Shown here piece after piece: positions 27,894 to 36,993 of a DNA stretch of 64,000 bases. Both the position numbers and the translations under genes were made by a program. The notes beneath the pieces were generated by a model. The model was not told the origin of the DNA and made no database searches. It saw nothing but the letters and a program-made list of their open reading frames with translations. How positions within the stretch are numbered: the stretch's first letter is position 1; every line of letters begins with the position of its first letter. This DNA comes from Chersky-840 sp963794615 (lineage in GTDB: Bacteria; Actinomycetota; Acidimicrobiia; Acidimicrobiales; UBA8190), in assembly GCA_963794615.1 (NCBI GenBank), contig CAWCEP010000009.1:331564-395563 (forward strand), in the 5' to 3' direction.

Positions 27894-29255
27894 TCAGCTG
27901 TCGCGGGCGTCGAGCGCGGGACCGGCGCGCCCTGCACCCGAACCATCGGCACCCGAACCATCGGCACCCGAGCCATCGGCATGCGAGCCATCGGCATGCG
28001 AGCCATCGGCATGCGAAACGGTTCCGGCGTACCAGGTTCGCAGCACCCCGGAGATCCGATCGGAGCGGAGGTCGTCGTGGGGTTCCCCCCGCCCGGTGAG
28101 CTCCTCGAGGCGCGCGCCGAGGCGCTGGGGGAGCGTGGCTCCGGGCGTGACCGGGACGACATGGGCATTGCGGCCGGCCTGGATGGCAGGGCCACCAACG
28201 TCGAGACAGACGACGGGGCACCCCAACGAGCTGGCTTCGCCCACCGCCCAGGAGGCCGAGTCGTGGAAGCTCGGGAACAGCACGGCATCGGCACAGCGGA
28301 AGATGTCGAGCACCTCGGGGCGGGGCACGAGGCCGCGGAACTCGAGGCGGTCCTCGACACCGAGACGGATCGCGAGTGCCTCAGCTCGGGCCCGGTCCGG
28401 ACCCTCACCCAGCACGACGAGCTTCCAACTGGGTGCGTAGCGAAGACTCTGGACGGCGAGCAGCAGCCCCTTCCACGGGATCAGCCGTCCGACGAACAGG
28501 GCCAGGCGCGGCCCGTGGTCGCCACGTCCTGTCGCTGTCGGCGCGCCTAGGGCCAGCTCCGTCTTGTCGAGGGCGATGTTGGACGCCATGACGATCGGAG
28601 TCGGACCGGCTTTCCATCGCGCTTGGACGTCGGGGTTGAGCGCGACCAGGAGCGTGGCGTGGCGGGCCAGACGGGCACCGCTGATGGCGCGCAGCGTGCC
28701 GTTCATGAAATCCCGGAAGAGCTCTCCGACCTTGCCGCGGATGGTCAGGTACCGGTACAGGCCGGGTCTGGTCCGGGTGGATCCGCCGATGGGGCCCCAC
28801 ACCCGCACCGGGGCGCGCGACGCCAACAGCGCCGACGGCAGCGAGTCCGTCGCCCAGGTGACGTGATGGACGACGTCGATGCGCTGGCGCGCTTCGTAGC
28901 GCCGCAGCACGCGTGCCGCCCGGGCCTGCCAGATGCAGTACTTCACCATCCCCAGCAGCTTTCCCCTGAGCACCGCGACGAGCCATTTGGGCACGTCGAC
29001 GAATTCGGCGGTGATGGGAAGCTCGAGCTCGGCGATGGTGGACTCGATGCCCGGTCGGAACCGCGTCGAGTGGGTGATGAGGATCACATCGGCGAATTCG
29101 GCCGCCGCTCTGGTCCAGGTCCATCCGACGCCGGACTCCGAGCCCGCGCCGGGCCCGCACGAGTAGGCGAGGAGGATGGCGCGTGGTCGCGTCGGGCTGG
29201 CGGCAGCGCCGGTTGCCGGCGCGGTATCGGTGGGCACGACGGTGTCGCCGGTCAC
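27894..29255 (-). CDS. Glycosyltransferase family 4 with a pentapeptide-repeat C-terminal tail
   Basis: 453 residues. GT4 signatures are AILLAYSCGPGAGSESGVGW, VVHHVTWATDSLPSALL, a VWGPIGGSTRTRPGL segment, ALFVGRLIPWKGLL, LVVLGEGPDRARAEAL and LFPSFHDSASWAVGEASSLG. The first resembles enzymes of the exopolysaccharide GT4 group with a G-S-E-S donor loop. The protein ends in tandem copies of a pentapeptide of the type H/G-A-D-G-S encoded by 15-bp DNA repeats. That low-complexity tail has no known role. GTG 29255 overlaps the flippase stop (GTGA), which fixes the start; the same frame stays open further upstream but only as shadow of the flippase. Confidence 0.88.
   Translation of the reverse strand: MTGDTVVPTDTAPATGAAASPTRPRAILLAYSCGPGAGSESGVGWTWTRAAAEFADVILITHSTRFRPGIESTIAELELPITAEFVDVPKWLVAVLRGKLLGMVKYCIWQARAARVLRRYEARQRIDVVHHVTWATDSLPSALLASRAPVRVWGPIGGSTRTRPGLYRYLTIRGKVGELFRDFMNGTLRAISGARLARHATLLVALNPDVQARWKAGPTPIVMASNIALDKTELALGAPTATGRGDHGPRLALFVGRLIPWKGLLLAVQSLRYAPSWKLVVLGEGPDRARAEALAIRLGVEDRLEFRGLVPRPEVLDIFRCADAVLFPSFHDSASWAVGEASSLGCPVVCLDVGGPAIQAGRNAHVVPVTPGATLPQRLGARLEELTGRGEPHDDLRSDRISGVLRTWYAGTVSHADGSHADGSHADGSGADGSGADGSGAGRAGPALDARDS
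27935..28009 (-). repeat. Five tandem 15-bp repeats in the GT4 3' end
   Basis: Unit CACCCGAACCATCGG or CATGCGAGCCATCGG on the plus strand occurs five times head to tail, with a degenerate partial copy to 28019. It keeps the reading frame and encodes pentapeptides. The copy number could vary by slippage. Confidence 0.9.
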
Positions 29256-30633
29256 GAGGCCGACGCCTTGTCCAGCGGGGACGGGCCAGTGACCGCCCCG
29301 GCCGCCACCGGAACCGAGCCGCTTGCTTCGTGACCACGGCACGCGGCGCGCTGATAGAACATCAAAGCCGCTTGCCCGGCCGCGGTCGAGAACAGCACCG
29401 ACGCCGCCGCGCCGGTCACGCCGTCGACCACAGCCAGCACGGCGACGGCGGGGATCGACACCGCCAGCGTGATGGCCTGGACGTTGAACAGCCACCGCGT
29501 GTGCTTGGTGGCCTTCAGGACCAGGATGGGGCCGAGTCCGAACGCGCTGATCACGAACGCCACCGCCATGAGCCGGGCGGCCGGCTCGAAATGGGCGAAG
29601 GCGGGCCCGTAGATCACCCGCAGCAGGGTCCCGCCCCAGAAGAGGACCACCACTCCGAAGACGCCCACGCTCAGGAGGCCGGCTCCCGAGATCCACCACG
29701 AGACGCGGCGTAGGCCCGCCCAACCTTTGTCGGCCAGGGCCCGGCTGGCCTCGGGAAGCCCGAAGCTGCCCCCAGCGTGGATCACTACTGACGAGGGGCC
29801 CGTCACGAGGGCCTGCGCCGATTTGAGCCCACCGAGCGCCGGTGCCCCCAGGATGGCGCCGGCCACGATCAGGTAGAGCTGGCCCGCACCCCAGTTCGTC
29901 ACCGACGATCCTGCCAGCCACTTGCTCATGTGCCAGCGCTCTCGCAGCAGCGCGTAGCCGCCCTTGAGGCCCGGTCGGACCGAGAACTGGACCAGCCCGT
30001 ACAGGCCGCCGGCGGTGGCGCCGATTCCCCAGGCCGAGACCACGGCGAACACCGAGTGGACATGAGTCACGTAGACGACCCCGAACGCGATCGCCTGCGC
30101 CACGGCGAAGACCACGTCATTGGCGAGCGCCTTCCCGGGCCTTCCCTGCATGAAGCCGATCCACCGCCAGTAGTCCTGGAGATCGAGCAAGACGAGCCAC
30201 GGCGCGACCGCCAACATGCCCTGACCGAAGGTCGGCTGTCCCGAGACCAAGAGCACCACGCCCAAGAGCGCGAAGACGAAGGTCGCGCCGAGCCCCAGGA
30301 ACACCTCGGCCCCGAACCCGTTCCTGAGCCGTTGCGCCGCCTCTTCGGCGCCGCGTCCTGGGTGATGGCCATCGGGTCGGTGATCAGGGACCGATGAAGG
30401 TTCGTCAGAAGGATCCAGCCCGCATAGGCCAACGCGAAGGCGCCGAGCCCGGCGGGGCCGGCGAGGCGGGCGACGGCCACACCCACCACGAAGTTGGTGC
30501 CCGATGCGAAGCACTGGTCGGTCATCGTCACCGAAGCCCGCCGGGCCGCCTCGGGGCTCATGCCCAGCCGGGCGCCGACGGCGGCGAGACGCGACGGGCC
30601 GGCCCCCGACCCCGACCCGGTGACGGGGCTCAT
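29252..30633 (-). CDS. Wzx-like polysaccharide flippase (frameshifted)
   Basis: About 460 residues and about twelve membrane segments of the MOP (MATE/Wzx) fold. The N-terminal part has VTMTDQCFASGTNFVVGVAVARL and GLGAFALAYAGWILL. Later segments have VAPWLVLLDLQDYWRW, LAGSSVTNWGAGQLYLIV and LGGLKSAQALVTGPSSVV. It would flip polyprenyl-linked repeat units to the outer face. One frame change near 30330 is probably an indel. ATG 30633 overlaps the stop of the upstream GT4 (ATGA), and its stop overlaps the downstream GT4. The three genes form a coupled minus-strand operon. Confidence 0.83.
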
Positions 30634-31861
30634 GACGTCAGCTCCCCGGTCACTTCGTCGCGGGGACCGGAGGTGCCGGACATGAGGAACTGCTCCATGA
30701 CGGGGCCCACCACACCGGAATCGAACGTCAGATCGAAGCGAATCCGTGCCGCCTTGGCCATGTCGGCCCGAAGGCCCTCGTCTTCCATGAGGCTGATCAG
30801 CAGGCGGGCCGCGGCCTCGGGGTCGTCGAGGCTCCACAGGAGTCCTTCGATCCCCGGTTCGACAATTCCATCATGCCCTTGGTGGGCGTGGCCACGACCG
30901 GGAGCCCCGCCGCCATCGCCTCGATGATGGCGATGCAGAGGCTCTCGCGGCTCGAGGCGTGCACGTAGAGGCGATGACGTGGCAACAAGGTGCGGACGTC
31001 GTCGCGATGGCCCAAGAACCTCACCTGGTCGTGGACGTTCAGCGACCGGGCCCGGGTTTCGAGGAAGCGTGCCATGGGGCCCTCACCCATCACGTCGAGG
31101 GTGTAGCGCCGCCCGAGTCGGTTGGCGTGGGCCAGGATCTCGAGCAAGAACCAGTGGTTCTTGATCTTGAGCAGTCCGCCGATGGTGACGAGGTCGGCCA
31201 TCAAATCGGTCCCGGTGGAGACGTCCGCGCCGATCCGACGGCTGGCGATGAAGTTGGGGACCACCATGGCGGGCACGTCGGCTGCGGCCGGGAAGGTGTG
31301 CTCGAGCTCGATCTTGGCCGACTCCGACACGTAGAGGAGCCCGTCGACCATGGGGATGACCTGGCGTTCGGTCTTCTGGATGGCGCGGTACACGATCCCG
31401 CCCCGACGGATCTTCCCGGCGTCGACCCACTCCTCGGCCTGCGAGCCGGTGAAGTGCACCGCCATGACGACGCGCTGCGACGCATCGCGCCGAGCCTCGA
31501 GCGCAGCCCGCGCCGACAAGGGGCACTGGGCGTAGATCACGGCGTCGCTCACCGCGGGGAGCCCGTGGCGCAGGGCCCTCCGGAGGAAGCGGAAGTGCCA
31601 GAACCGGTACCACGCCACGCCGGCGGCCCGATTGAGGTGGTCGAGGAGCAGGCGGGGACCGAAGGCAGGCACCGAGAGCGGGCCCCCCCACGACATCGGG
31701 GTCACCACCCGGGGCGGGTTGCCCTCGGAGGTGAAATAGGCCTTGACCTCACGGATGTGGGTCTGGACCCCGGTCGCCCCCTCCTCACGAAGGAGGGTGG
31801 CGATCACGACCGGCCGCAATCGCCGACGCGCACCGTTTCCCACGAAACCCTCCGCCTCCAC
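30630..31861 (-). CDS. Glycosyltransferase family 4 (frameshifted near the 3' end)
   Basis: About 410 residues, GT-B fold. Signatures are LLREEGATGVQTHIREV, VVMAVHFTGSQAEEWVDAG, a GLLYVSESAKIELE segment, DLVTIGGLLKIKNH, LDVMGEGPMARFLE and YVHASSRESLCIAIIEAMA. Homology continues after a frame change near 30855 (LLWSLDDPEAAARLL) to a TGA at 30630, and this end overlaps the flippase ATG. GTG 31861 starts the fold and has GGGAG upstream. It is the first gene of the minus-strand operon ending at 27894. Confidence 0.87.
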
Positions 31862-32057
31862 TGCTCCCAGTGGTCAGTTCAATCCCGTCAGAGTTCCACC
31901 TGGGGGGCGAGGAAGCCGGGTGGCCCCGAAACCCGGAAACCGGTGGCTCCGCAGGTCAACGGTAGCATTTCAAGTGATCAAGTGACCACTCTACGGGGGC
32001 AAAATGAGGCCCAGGTCCCACGGGACGGGGTGACCCGGGAGCCCGGAACAGCCCCCC

Positions 32058-33518
32058 GGTCAGCCCCCGCCGATGGTGCTGGTGACGTCCTGGTGATAGG
32101 GCGCCGCCTGCCACTGGGCGAAGGTCAGGCTGTCGGACTGGTTCTGTTCGGGGGCTTCGAAGCTCCACGGCCCGATGTAGGCGTTGGCGGCGAAGACGTT
32201 GTGCTGGCCGAAGGCGATGGCCTGTTCGATGACGGTGCCGGCATAGGGAGCGCCCCCGTACTGGGCGAAGGTGCCCGAGTACCCGCACTGGCTGCCGGTG
32301 TTGTTGGCGGGCGTTCCCGCCGCACAACCCGGGATCAGGGCGGGCGTCAGGGTGAAGAGGTTGTCGGTCACCGAGACGTTCTGGGTCCGCCACCGGCAGT
32401 CCCAGTAGAGCGGGGAGGTGCTCGACGGCGATGCGCAGGTGTTGGTGGTGACCGCGGCGCAGTCCGATGTGATGCCGCACAGCTGCCCATTGTCGGTCAG
32501 GTTGGCCACGGCAGGGTCGCCCAGCGTGCAGTTGCTGCTCCCCCCGTCGCTCGAGCCGCAGTAGCGGTTGGAGTCTTCCCACTCCACCACGCCACCCCAG
32601 TTGTTGGTCAAGACGTTGTCGGAGATGGTCAACGTCGAGAACCGACCGCCATCGACTCGACTGTCACCGCCGCTGTTGGAGATGTAGATGGCGCCCTCAG
32701 GGAAGTCGGCGCTCGTCGGGCCCTCGCCCCAGCCGTTGTCGACCAGGGTGTTGTCCTGGATCAAGGCGTTGTAGCTGATCTCGTAGAAGATGCCGTGGCT
32801 GTAATTGTTGGCGATGTAGTTGCCGGTGATGGTGATGCCAGCGTTGTCGGTGTCACCCCACAGCCCACTGGCCGCGTTGTTGTGGATGTAGTTGTCGGTG
32901 AAGGACGAATTGGTCGTGTAGAAGAACTTCCCGCCCCCGTCGCAGCCACAGGAGTTGTTCTGGCTCCATGAACCGTTGGCACTGACCTCGTTGTGGTCCA
33001 CGGTGGCGCCCGTCACGCCGTTGGGCGCCCAGGCATTGAAGCCCAGCTGGGCATTGTTGGTCAGGCAGTTGTAGCTCAGCACCTCGCCCGGTCCCACCAT
33101 GACCGCAGCGCCACCGTTGTTCTCGATGGTGTTGTTGGTGATCGTCCAGTTCGAGCCCGAGTCGTGGTTGACCACCGCCTCGTTGGTGGCGGTGGCGAAG
33201 TTCTCGATGGTCAGGTACTCGATGGTCACCCCGGTGGCGTGCTGGGTGAACAGCGACCCGTTGACGTGCTGGCCGTCGATGACCGCCCCGGGGGCTCCGA
33301 TATAGGTGGCGTTGTTCGCCGGGATGATCTGCGAGCCCGCACTCGATCCGATGGTGTGCACACCGGGAGCGAACCAGTAGGTGTTGCTCTGGTCGAGGTT
33401 CATGCCGCTGTCATCGCCGGCCGGCACCACGACCGCACCCGACGGCGGCAACAGCGGCCCGGTCAGCACGGTGGCGTTATTGCAGATGAGTGCCGGGGCG
33501 ACCGTGGGTGCGCCGGTG
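32058..33518 (-). repeat. Long direct repeat, copy A (beta-helix module)
   Basis: 1,461 bp nearly identical to 35533-36993 in the same orientation. I count about ten base differences. The repeat covers the whole beta-helix coding module from the stop codon to the T-G-A-P-T-V junction and ends there sharply. Confidence 0.95.
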
Positions 33519-33901
33519 CTCGAACCCGAGCCCGCACCCGAACCCGCACCGGAGCCGGAGTCCGGAGCCCGGATCGGAATCCCGATCCGGAGCGAGAGCC
33601 TGACCGGGATCCCGAACCGGATCCAGTCCCCTGCGGCGTTCCGGACCGTGAGTTCGATGGCCCAGAAGTTGTGGTGATCGACGTAGGGGCAGCCGTGCCT
33701 GTGGTGGCGGTGGAGGCGCTGGTCCCCCGGGGCGGCGAATCCCGTGCCGGAGCAAGGAGCGTGGCCTGCTCGGGGCCCCGACCCGCCTTCGGGCCGTTCG
33801 CAACCGCTGAAGACCGGGGCAGCGTGACCGCAGCGGAGAAGGCGGTACAAACCGCGAGCGGCGAGCAACAATATCCGTGGGTATTCGTGCAGTATCCGCA
33901 C
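32060..33901 (-). CDS. Secreted right-handed parallel beta-helix protein, copy A
   Basis: About 613 residues. The N-terminus (GTG 33901) gives a signal-peptide-like stretch: MRILHEYPRILLLAA, then, after a likely one-base shift, CTAFSAAVTLPRSSAVA. A Ser/Gly/Arg-rich linker follows with a second likely shift near 33600. From about 33517 the module is intact: ICNNATVLTGPLLPPSG, AGDDSGMNLDQSNTYW, then repeated rungs such as TITNNTIENNGG, VDHNEVSANGSW, ITGNYIANNYSHG and IQDNTLVDNGWG. This Asn-rich rung pattern is that of pectate-lyase-like beta-helix proteins, which bind, cleave or epimerise polysaccharides. Several Cys near the C-terminus suggest an extracytoplasmic location. It ends in TSTIGGG. 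Enzymatic activity cannot be assigned. The protein is probably the surface partner of the adjacent polysaccharide locus. Confidence 0.8.
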   Translation of the reverse strand: MRILHEYPRILLLAARGLYRLLRCGHAAPVFSGCERPEGGSGPRAGHAPCSGTGFAAPGDQRLHRHHRHGCPYVDHHNFWAIELTVRNAAGDWIRFGIPVRLSLRIGIPIRAPDSGSGAGSGAGSGSSTGAPTVAPALICNNATVLTGPLLPPSGAVVVPAGDDSGMNLDQSNTYWFAPGVHTIGSSAGSQIIPANNATYIGAPGAVIDGQHVNGSLFTQHATGVTIEYLTIENFATATNEAVVNHDSGSNWTITNNTIENNGGAAVMVGPGEVLSYNCLTNNAQLGFNAWAPNGVTGATVDHNEVSANGSWSQNNSCGCDGGGKFFYTTNSSFTDNYIHNNAASGLWGDTDNAGITITGNYIANNYSHGIFYEISYNALIQDNTLVDNGWGEGPTSADFPEGAIYISNSGGDSRVDGGRFSTLTISDNVLTNNWGGVVEWEDSNRYCGSSDGGSSNCTLGDPAVANLTDNGQLCGITSDCAAVTTNTCASPSSTSPLYWDCRWRTQNVSVTDNLFTLTPALIPGCAAGTPANNTGSQCGYSGTFAQYGGAPYAGTVIEQAIAFGQHNVFAANAYIGPWSFEAPEQNQSDSLTFAQWQAAPYHQDVTSTIGGG

Positions 33902-34020
33902 GGAGCTCCGATCGACTACGGAGAGTCCCGATACCTGGCGCTCTACGTGGTCATTGTCGGCACCCCCGGCAAATTCTTGACAGGAGATCGCGCGAACAGA
34001 CGGGCGGGGAATCTCGATCG

Positions 34021-34049
34021 GATGTGGCCCGCCTCATACGGGCCACATC
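34021..34049. terminator. Perfect 11-bp hairpin between beta-helix gene A and the IS element
   Basis: GATGTGGCCCG (34021-34031) and CGGGCCACATC (34039-34049) are exact inverted repeats with a 7-base loop. It could be a terminator for transcription from the right, or an operator upstream of gene A (start 33901). There is no T-run. Confidence 0.4.
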
Positions 34050-34276
34050 CCGGCTCAGGTAGGGCGATCGAGCGAAAACGAGGCCTCGGTCACCCGACCC
34101 TGCCGCCACAGGCGGTCAGTGGGTGGCGCTGATCGTGCGGCCGGCGCCCCAGTAGGAAGGAGCGGCCCGCCACGGTGCCACTGATTAGTAGTAATGATCC
34201 ACCTGCGACGTTGGGAGCCATCGCAGCCCGGCAGCAGGACTGTCGCGGCGCTGGGCACTGCCATTGTCGGCTTCTA

Positions 34277-35399
34277 GTGTAGTGCGTCATTAGTTCCTTG
34301 ACACTGTGGGTTGTGACAGCCAAGATGGGGCATGACGCTGTGTACTGGGTGCGTGCAGATCCACGACGAGGACCGGCTGACGCTCGAGCAGTGGACGCGC
34401 TCCACGTCGGTGCGGGCCGGGCTGGTCACCAGGGCCAAGATCGTGTTGTGGGCAGGGGCCGGTGAGGGAACATCTGCCATCGCGCGCCGGCTCGGTGTAT
34501 CGCGACCGACGGTGATCCAGTGGCGGGATCGGTATCAGACAGACGGTCTCGACGGGCTTCTTGATTCTGCGCGTTCGGGCCGGCCCAAGACCGTCGACGA
34601 CGCCCGAATCATCGCCCGCACGCTGAAGCCTCCCCCCAAACGCCTGGGGGTCACGCACTGGTCGACCCGGCTGCTAGCCGCAGAGATCGGTGTGGCCGAC
34701 GCCACCGTGGCGAGGGCCTGGCGCCGCTACGGGGTGAAGCCCTGGCGTCGAGAGACGTTCAAGTTCTCCACCGATCCCGAGCTCGAAGCCAAGGTGCACG
34801 ATGTCGTCGGCCTCTACTTGGATCCCCCGGAGAAGGCGATCGTGCTGTGCGTGGATGAGAAAAGCCAGATCCAGGCCCTCGATCGCACCGCCCCCATCCT
34901 CCCGCTGCGACCGGGACTCCCCGAGAAAGCAACCCACGACTACGTGCGCCACGGCACCACCACCTTGTTCGCCGCACTCGAGGTGGCTACCGGGAAGGTC
35001 ATCGACGGCTGCTACGACCGGCATCGTCATGAAGAGTTCCTACATTTCTTGAAGAAGGTGGCACGGAGCTATCCCCGTCGTGAGCTGCACGTCGTGGTGG
35101 ACAACTACCGCACGCACAAGCATCCCGAGGTCCAGGCGTGGCTGAAGAAGAACCCCCGGATCACGCTGCACTTCACGCCGACCTCGGGGTCGTGGCTCAA
35201 TCTCGTCGAGGTGTTCTTCTCGATCATCACCCGACAAGCCATCCGGCGAGGCACCTTCAGAAGCGTCAAAGACCTCGTGGGCGCCATCAGCCGGTTTATC
35301 GAGGGCTGGAACGAACGGTGCGCACCCTTTGTCTGGACCAAAACCGCCGACCAGATCCTGCCGCACGCCATCCGTCAAGGAACTTCAGACGCGCGACAC
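34277..35399 (+). mobile_element. IS630-family insertion sequence, complete
   Basis: 1,123 bp bounded by 26-bp imperfect inverted repeats: left 34277-34302 begins GTGTAGTGCGTC and right 35374-35399 is the complement of GTGTCGCGCGTC, with 21 of 26 bases matching, including AGTTCCTTGAC at the inner end. A TA dinucleotide flanks each end (34275-34276 and 35400-35401), as expected for IS630/Tc1-type TA target duplication. It carries one transposase gene. It lies between the two beta-helix repeats. Confidence 0.92.
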
Positions 35400-35402
35400 T
35401 AG
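34332..35402 (+). CDS. IS630-family transposase
   Basis: 356 residues in one intact frame. The N-terminal helix-turn-helix region has TSAIARRLGVSRPTVIQWRDRY and a GLLDSARSGRPK linker. The DDE domain has CVDEKSQIQALDR (first Asp), HVVVDNYRTHKHPEV (second Asp) and TPTSGSWLNLVEVFFS, where the third acidic residue is the Glu. All three catalytic positions are present, so the element may be active. The TAG stop (35400-35402) is built from the duplicated target TA plus the next genomic base; the element itself ends at the preceding CAC codon. ATG 34332 is used; GTG 34350 is an alternative. Confidence 0.92.
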   Translation: MTLCTGCVQIHDEDRLTLEQWTRSTSVRAGLVTRAKIVLWAGAGEGTSAIARRLGVSRPTVIQWRDRYQTDGLDGLLDSARSGRPKTVDDARIIARTLKPPPKRLGVTHWSTRLLAAEIGVADATVARAWRRYGVKPWRRETFKFSTDPELEAKVHDVVGLYLDPPEKAIVLCVDEKSQIQALDRTAPILPLRPGLPEKATHDYVRHGTTTLFAALEVATGKVIDGCYDRHRHEEFLHFLKKVARSYPRRELHVVVDNYRTHKHPEVQAWLKKNPRITLHFTPTSGSWLNLVEVFFSIITRQAIRRGTFRSVKDLVGAISRFIEGWNERCAPFVWTKTADQILPHAIRQGTSDARH

Positions 35403-35532
35403 AAACCCACAAGGTCAGACAGCAGGACCTTGATCTGCGACTTGGTTCAAGCGTGTTCATTCGGCGCTGTTCGAGAGTTTGGTGGTCCGTGTTGATCGAG
35501 CACGGCACTATCGAGCGGTGACGCCGCAGGCG
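35403..35532. other. Spacer between the IS element and beta-helix gene B
   Basis: 130 bp with no gene. It begins GAAACCC after the target TA and contains AGGTCAGACAGCAGGACCT, a short imperfect inverted repeat that could act as terminator of gene B. Nothing else is recognised. Confidence 0.3.
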
Positions 35533-36993
35533 GGTCAGCCCCCGCCGATGGTGCTGGTGACGTCCTGGTGATAGGGCGCCGCCTGCCACTGGGCGAAGGT
35601 CAGGCTGTCGGACTGGTTCTGTTCGGGGGCTTCGAAGCTCCACGGCCCTATGTAGGCGTTGGCGGCGAAGACGTTGTGCTGGCCGAAGGCGATGGCCTGT
35701 TCGATGACGGTGCCGGCATAGGGAGCACCCCCGAATTGGGCGAAGGTGCCCGAGTACCCGCACTGGCTGCCCGTGCTGTTGGCGGGCGTTCCCGCCGCAC
35801 AACCCGGGATCAGGGCAGGCGTCAGGGTGAAGAGGTTGTCGGTCACCGAGACGTTCTGGGTCCGCCACCGGCAGTCCCAGTAGAGCGGGGAGGTGCTCGA
35901 CGGCGATGCGCAGGTGTTGGTGGTGACCGCGGCGCAGTCCGATGTGATGCCGCACAGCTGCCCATTGTCGGTCAGGTTGGCCACGGCAGGGTCGCCCAGC
36001 GTGCAGTTGCTGCTCCCCCCGTCGCTCGAGCCGCAGTAGCGGTTGGAGTCTTCCCACTCCACCACGCCACCCCAGTTGTTGGTCAAGACGTTGTCGGAGA
36101 TGGTCAACGTCGAGAACCGACCGCCATCGACTCGACTGTCACCGCCGCTGTTGGAGATGTAGATGGCGCCCTCGGGGAAGTCGGCGCTCGTCGGGCCCTC
36201 GCCCCAGCCGTTGTCGACCAGGGTGTTGTCCTGGATCAAGGCGTTGTAGCTGATCTCGTAGAAGATGCCGTGGCTGTAATTGTTGGCGATGTAGTTGCCG
36301 GTGATGGTGATGCCAGCGTTGTCGGTGTCACCCCACAGCCCACTGGCCGCGTTGTTGTGGATGTAGTTGTCGGTGAAGGACGAATTGGTCGTGTAGAAGA
36401 ACTTCCCGCCCCCGTCGCAGCCACAGGAGTTGTTCTGGCTCCATGAACCGTTGGCACTGACCTCGTTGTGGTCCACGGTGGCGCCCGTCACGCCGTTGGG
36501 CGCCCAGGCATTGAAGCCCAGCTGGGCATTGTTGGTCAGGCAGTTGTAGCTCAGCACCTCGCCCGGTCCCACCATGACCGCAGCGCCACCGTTGTTCTCG
36601 ATGGTGTTGTTGGTGATCGTCCAGTTCGAGCCCGAGTCGTGGTTGACCACCGCCTCGTTGGTGGCGGTGGCGAAGTTCTCGATCGTCAGGTACTCGATGG
36701 TCACCCCGGTGGCGTGCTGGGCGAACAGCGACCCGTTGACGTGCTGGCCGTCGATGACCGCCCCGGGGGCTCCGATATAGGTGGCGTTGTTCGCCGGGAT
36801 GATCTGCGAGCCCGCACTCGATCCGATGGTGTGCACACCGGGAGCGAACCAGTAGGTGTTGCTCTGGTCGAGGTTCATGCCGCTGTCATCGCCGGCCGGC
36901 ACCACGACCGCACCCGACGGCGGCAACAGCGGCCCGGTCAGCACGGTGGCGTTATTGCAGATGAGTGCCGGGGCGACCGTGGGTGCGCCGGTG
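35533..36993 (-). repeat. Long direct repeat, copy B (beta-helix module)
   Basis: 1,461 bp matching 32058-33518 in the same orientation. Protein differences include Thr/Ala at SLF[T/A]QHA, Asn/Ser at PAN[N/S]TGS and Tyr/Phe at FAQ[Y/F]GG. The end of the repeat coincides with the junction between the Thr/Pro linker and the beta-helix module of gene B. Confidence 0.95.

Noticed and set aside
27935..28009. CRISPR-like array
   Set aside because: Units are 15 bp with no spacers and lie in frame inside a coding gene.
29256..29921. 5' extension of the GT4 gene at 27894-29255
   Set aside because: It overlaps the flippase gene entirely and has shadow composition; GTG 29255 forms the usual GTGA overlap.
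30959..32971. 670-codon plus-strand frame across the GT4 and beta-helix genes
   Set aside because: It spans two unrelated minus-strand genes and has no recognisable domain.
32058..36993. Composite transposon formed by the two long repeats
   Set aside because: The repeats are coding modules, not insertion sequences, and carry no terminal inverted repeats; the IS630 element between them has its own ends and TA duplication.
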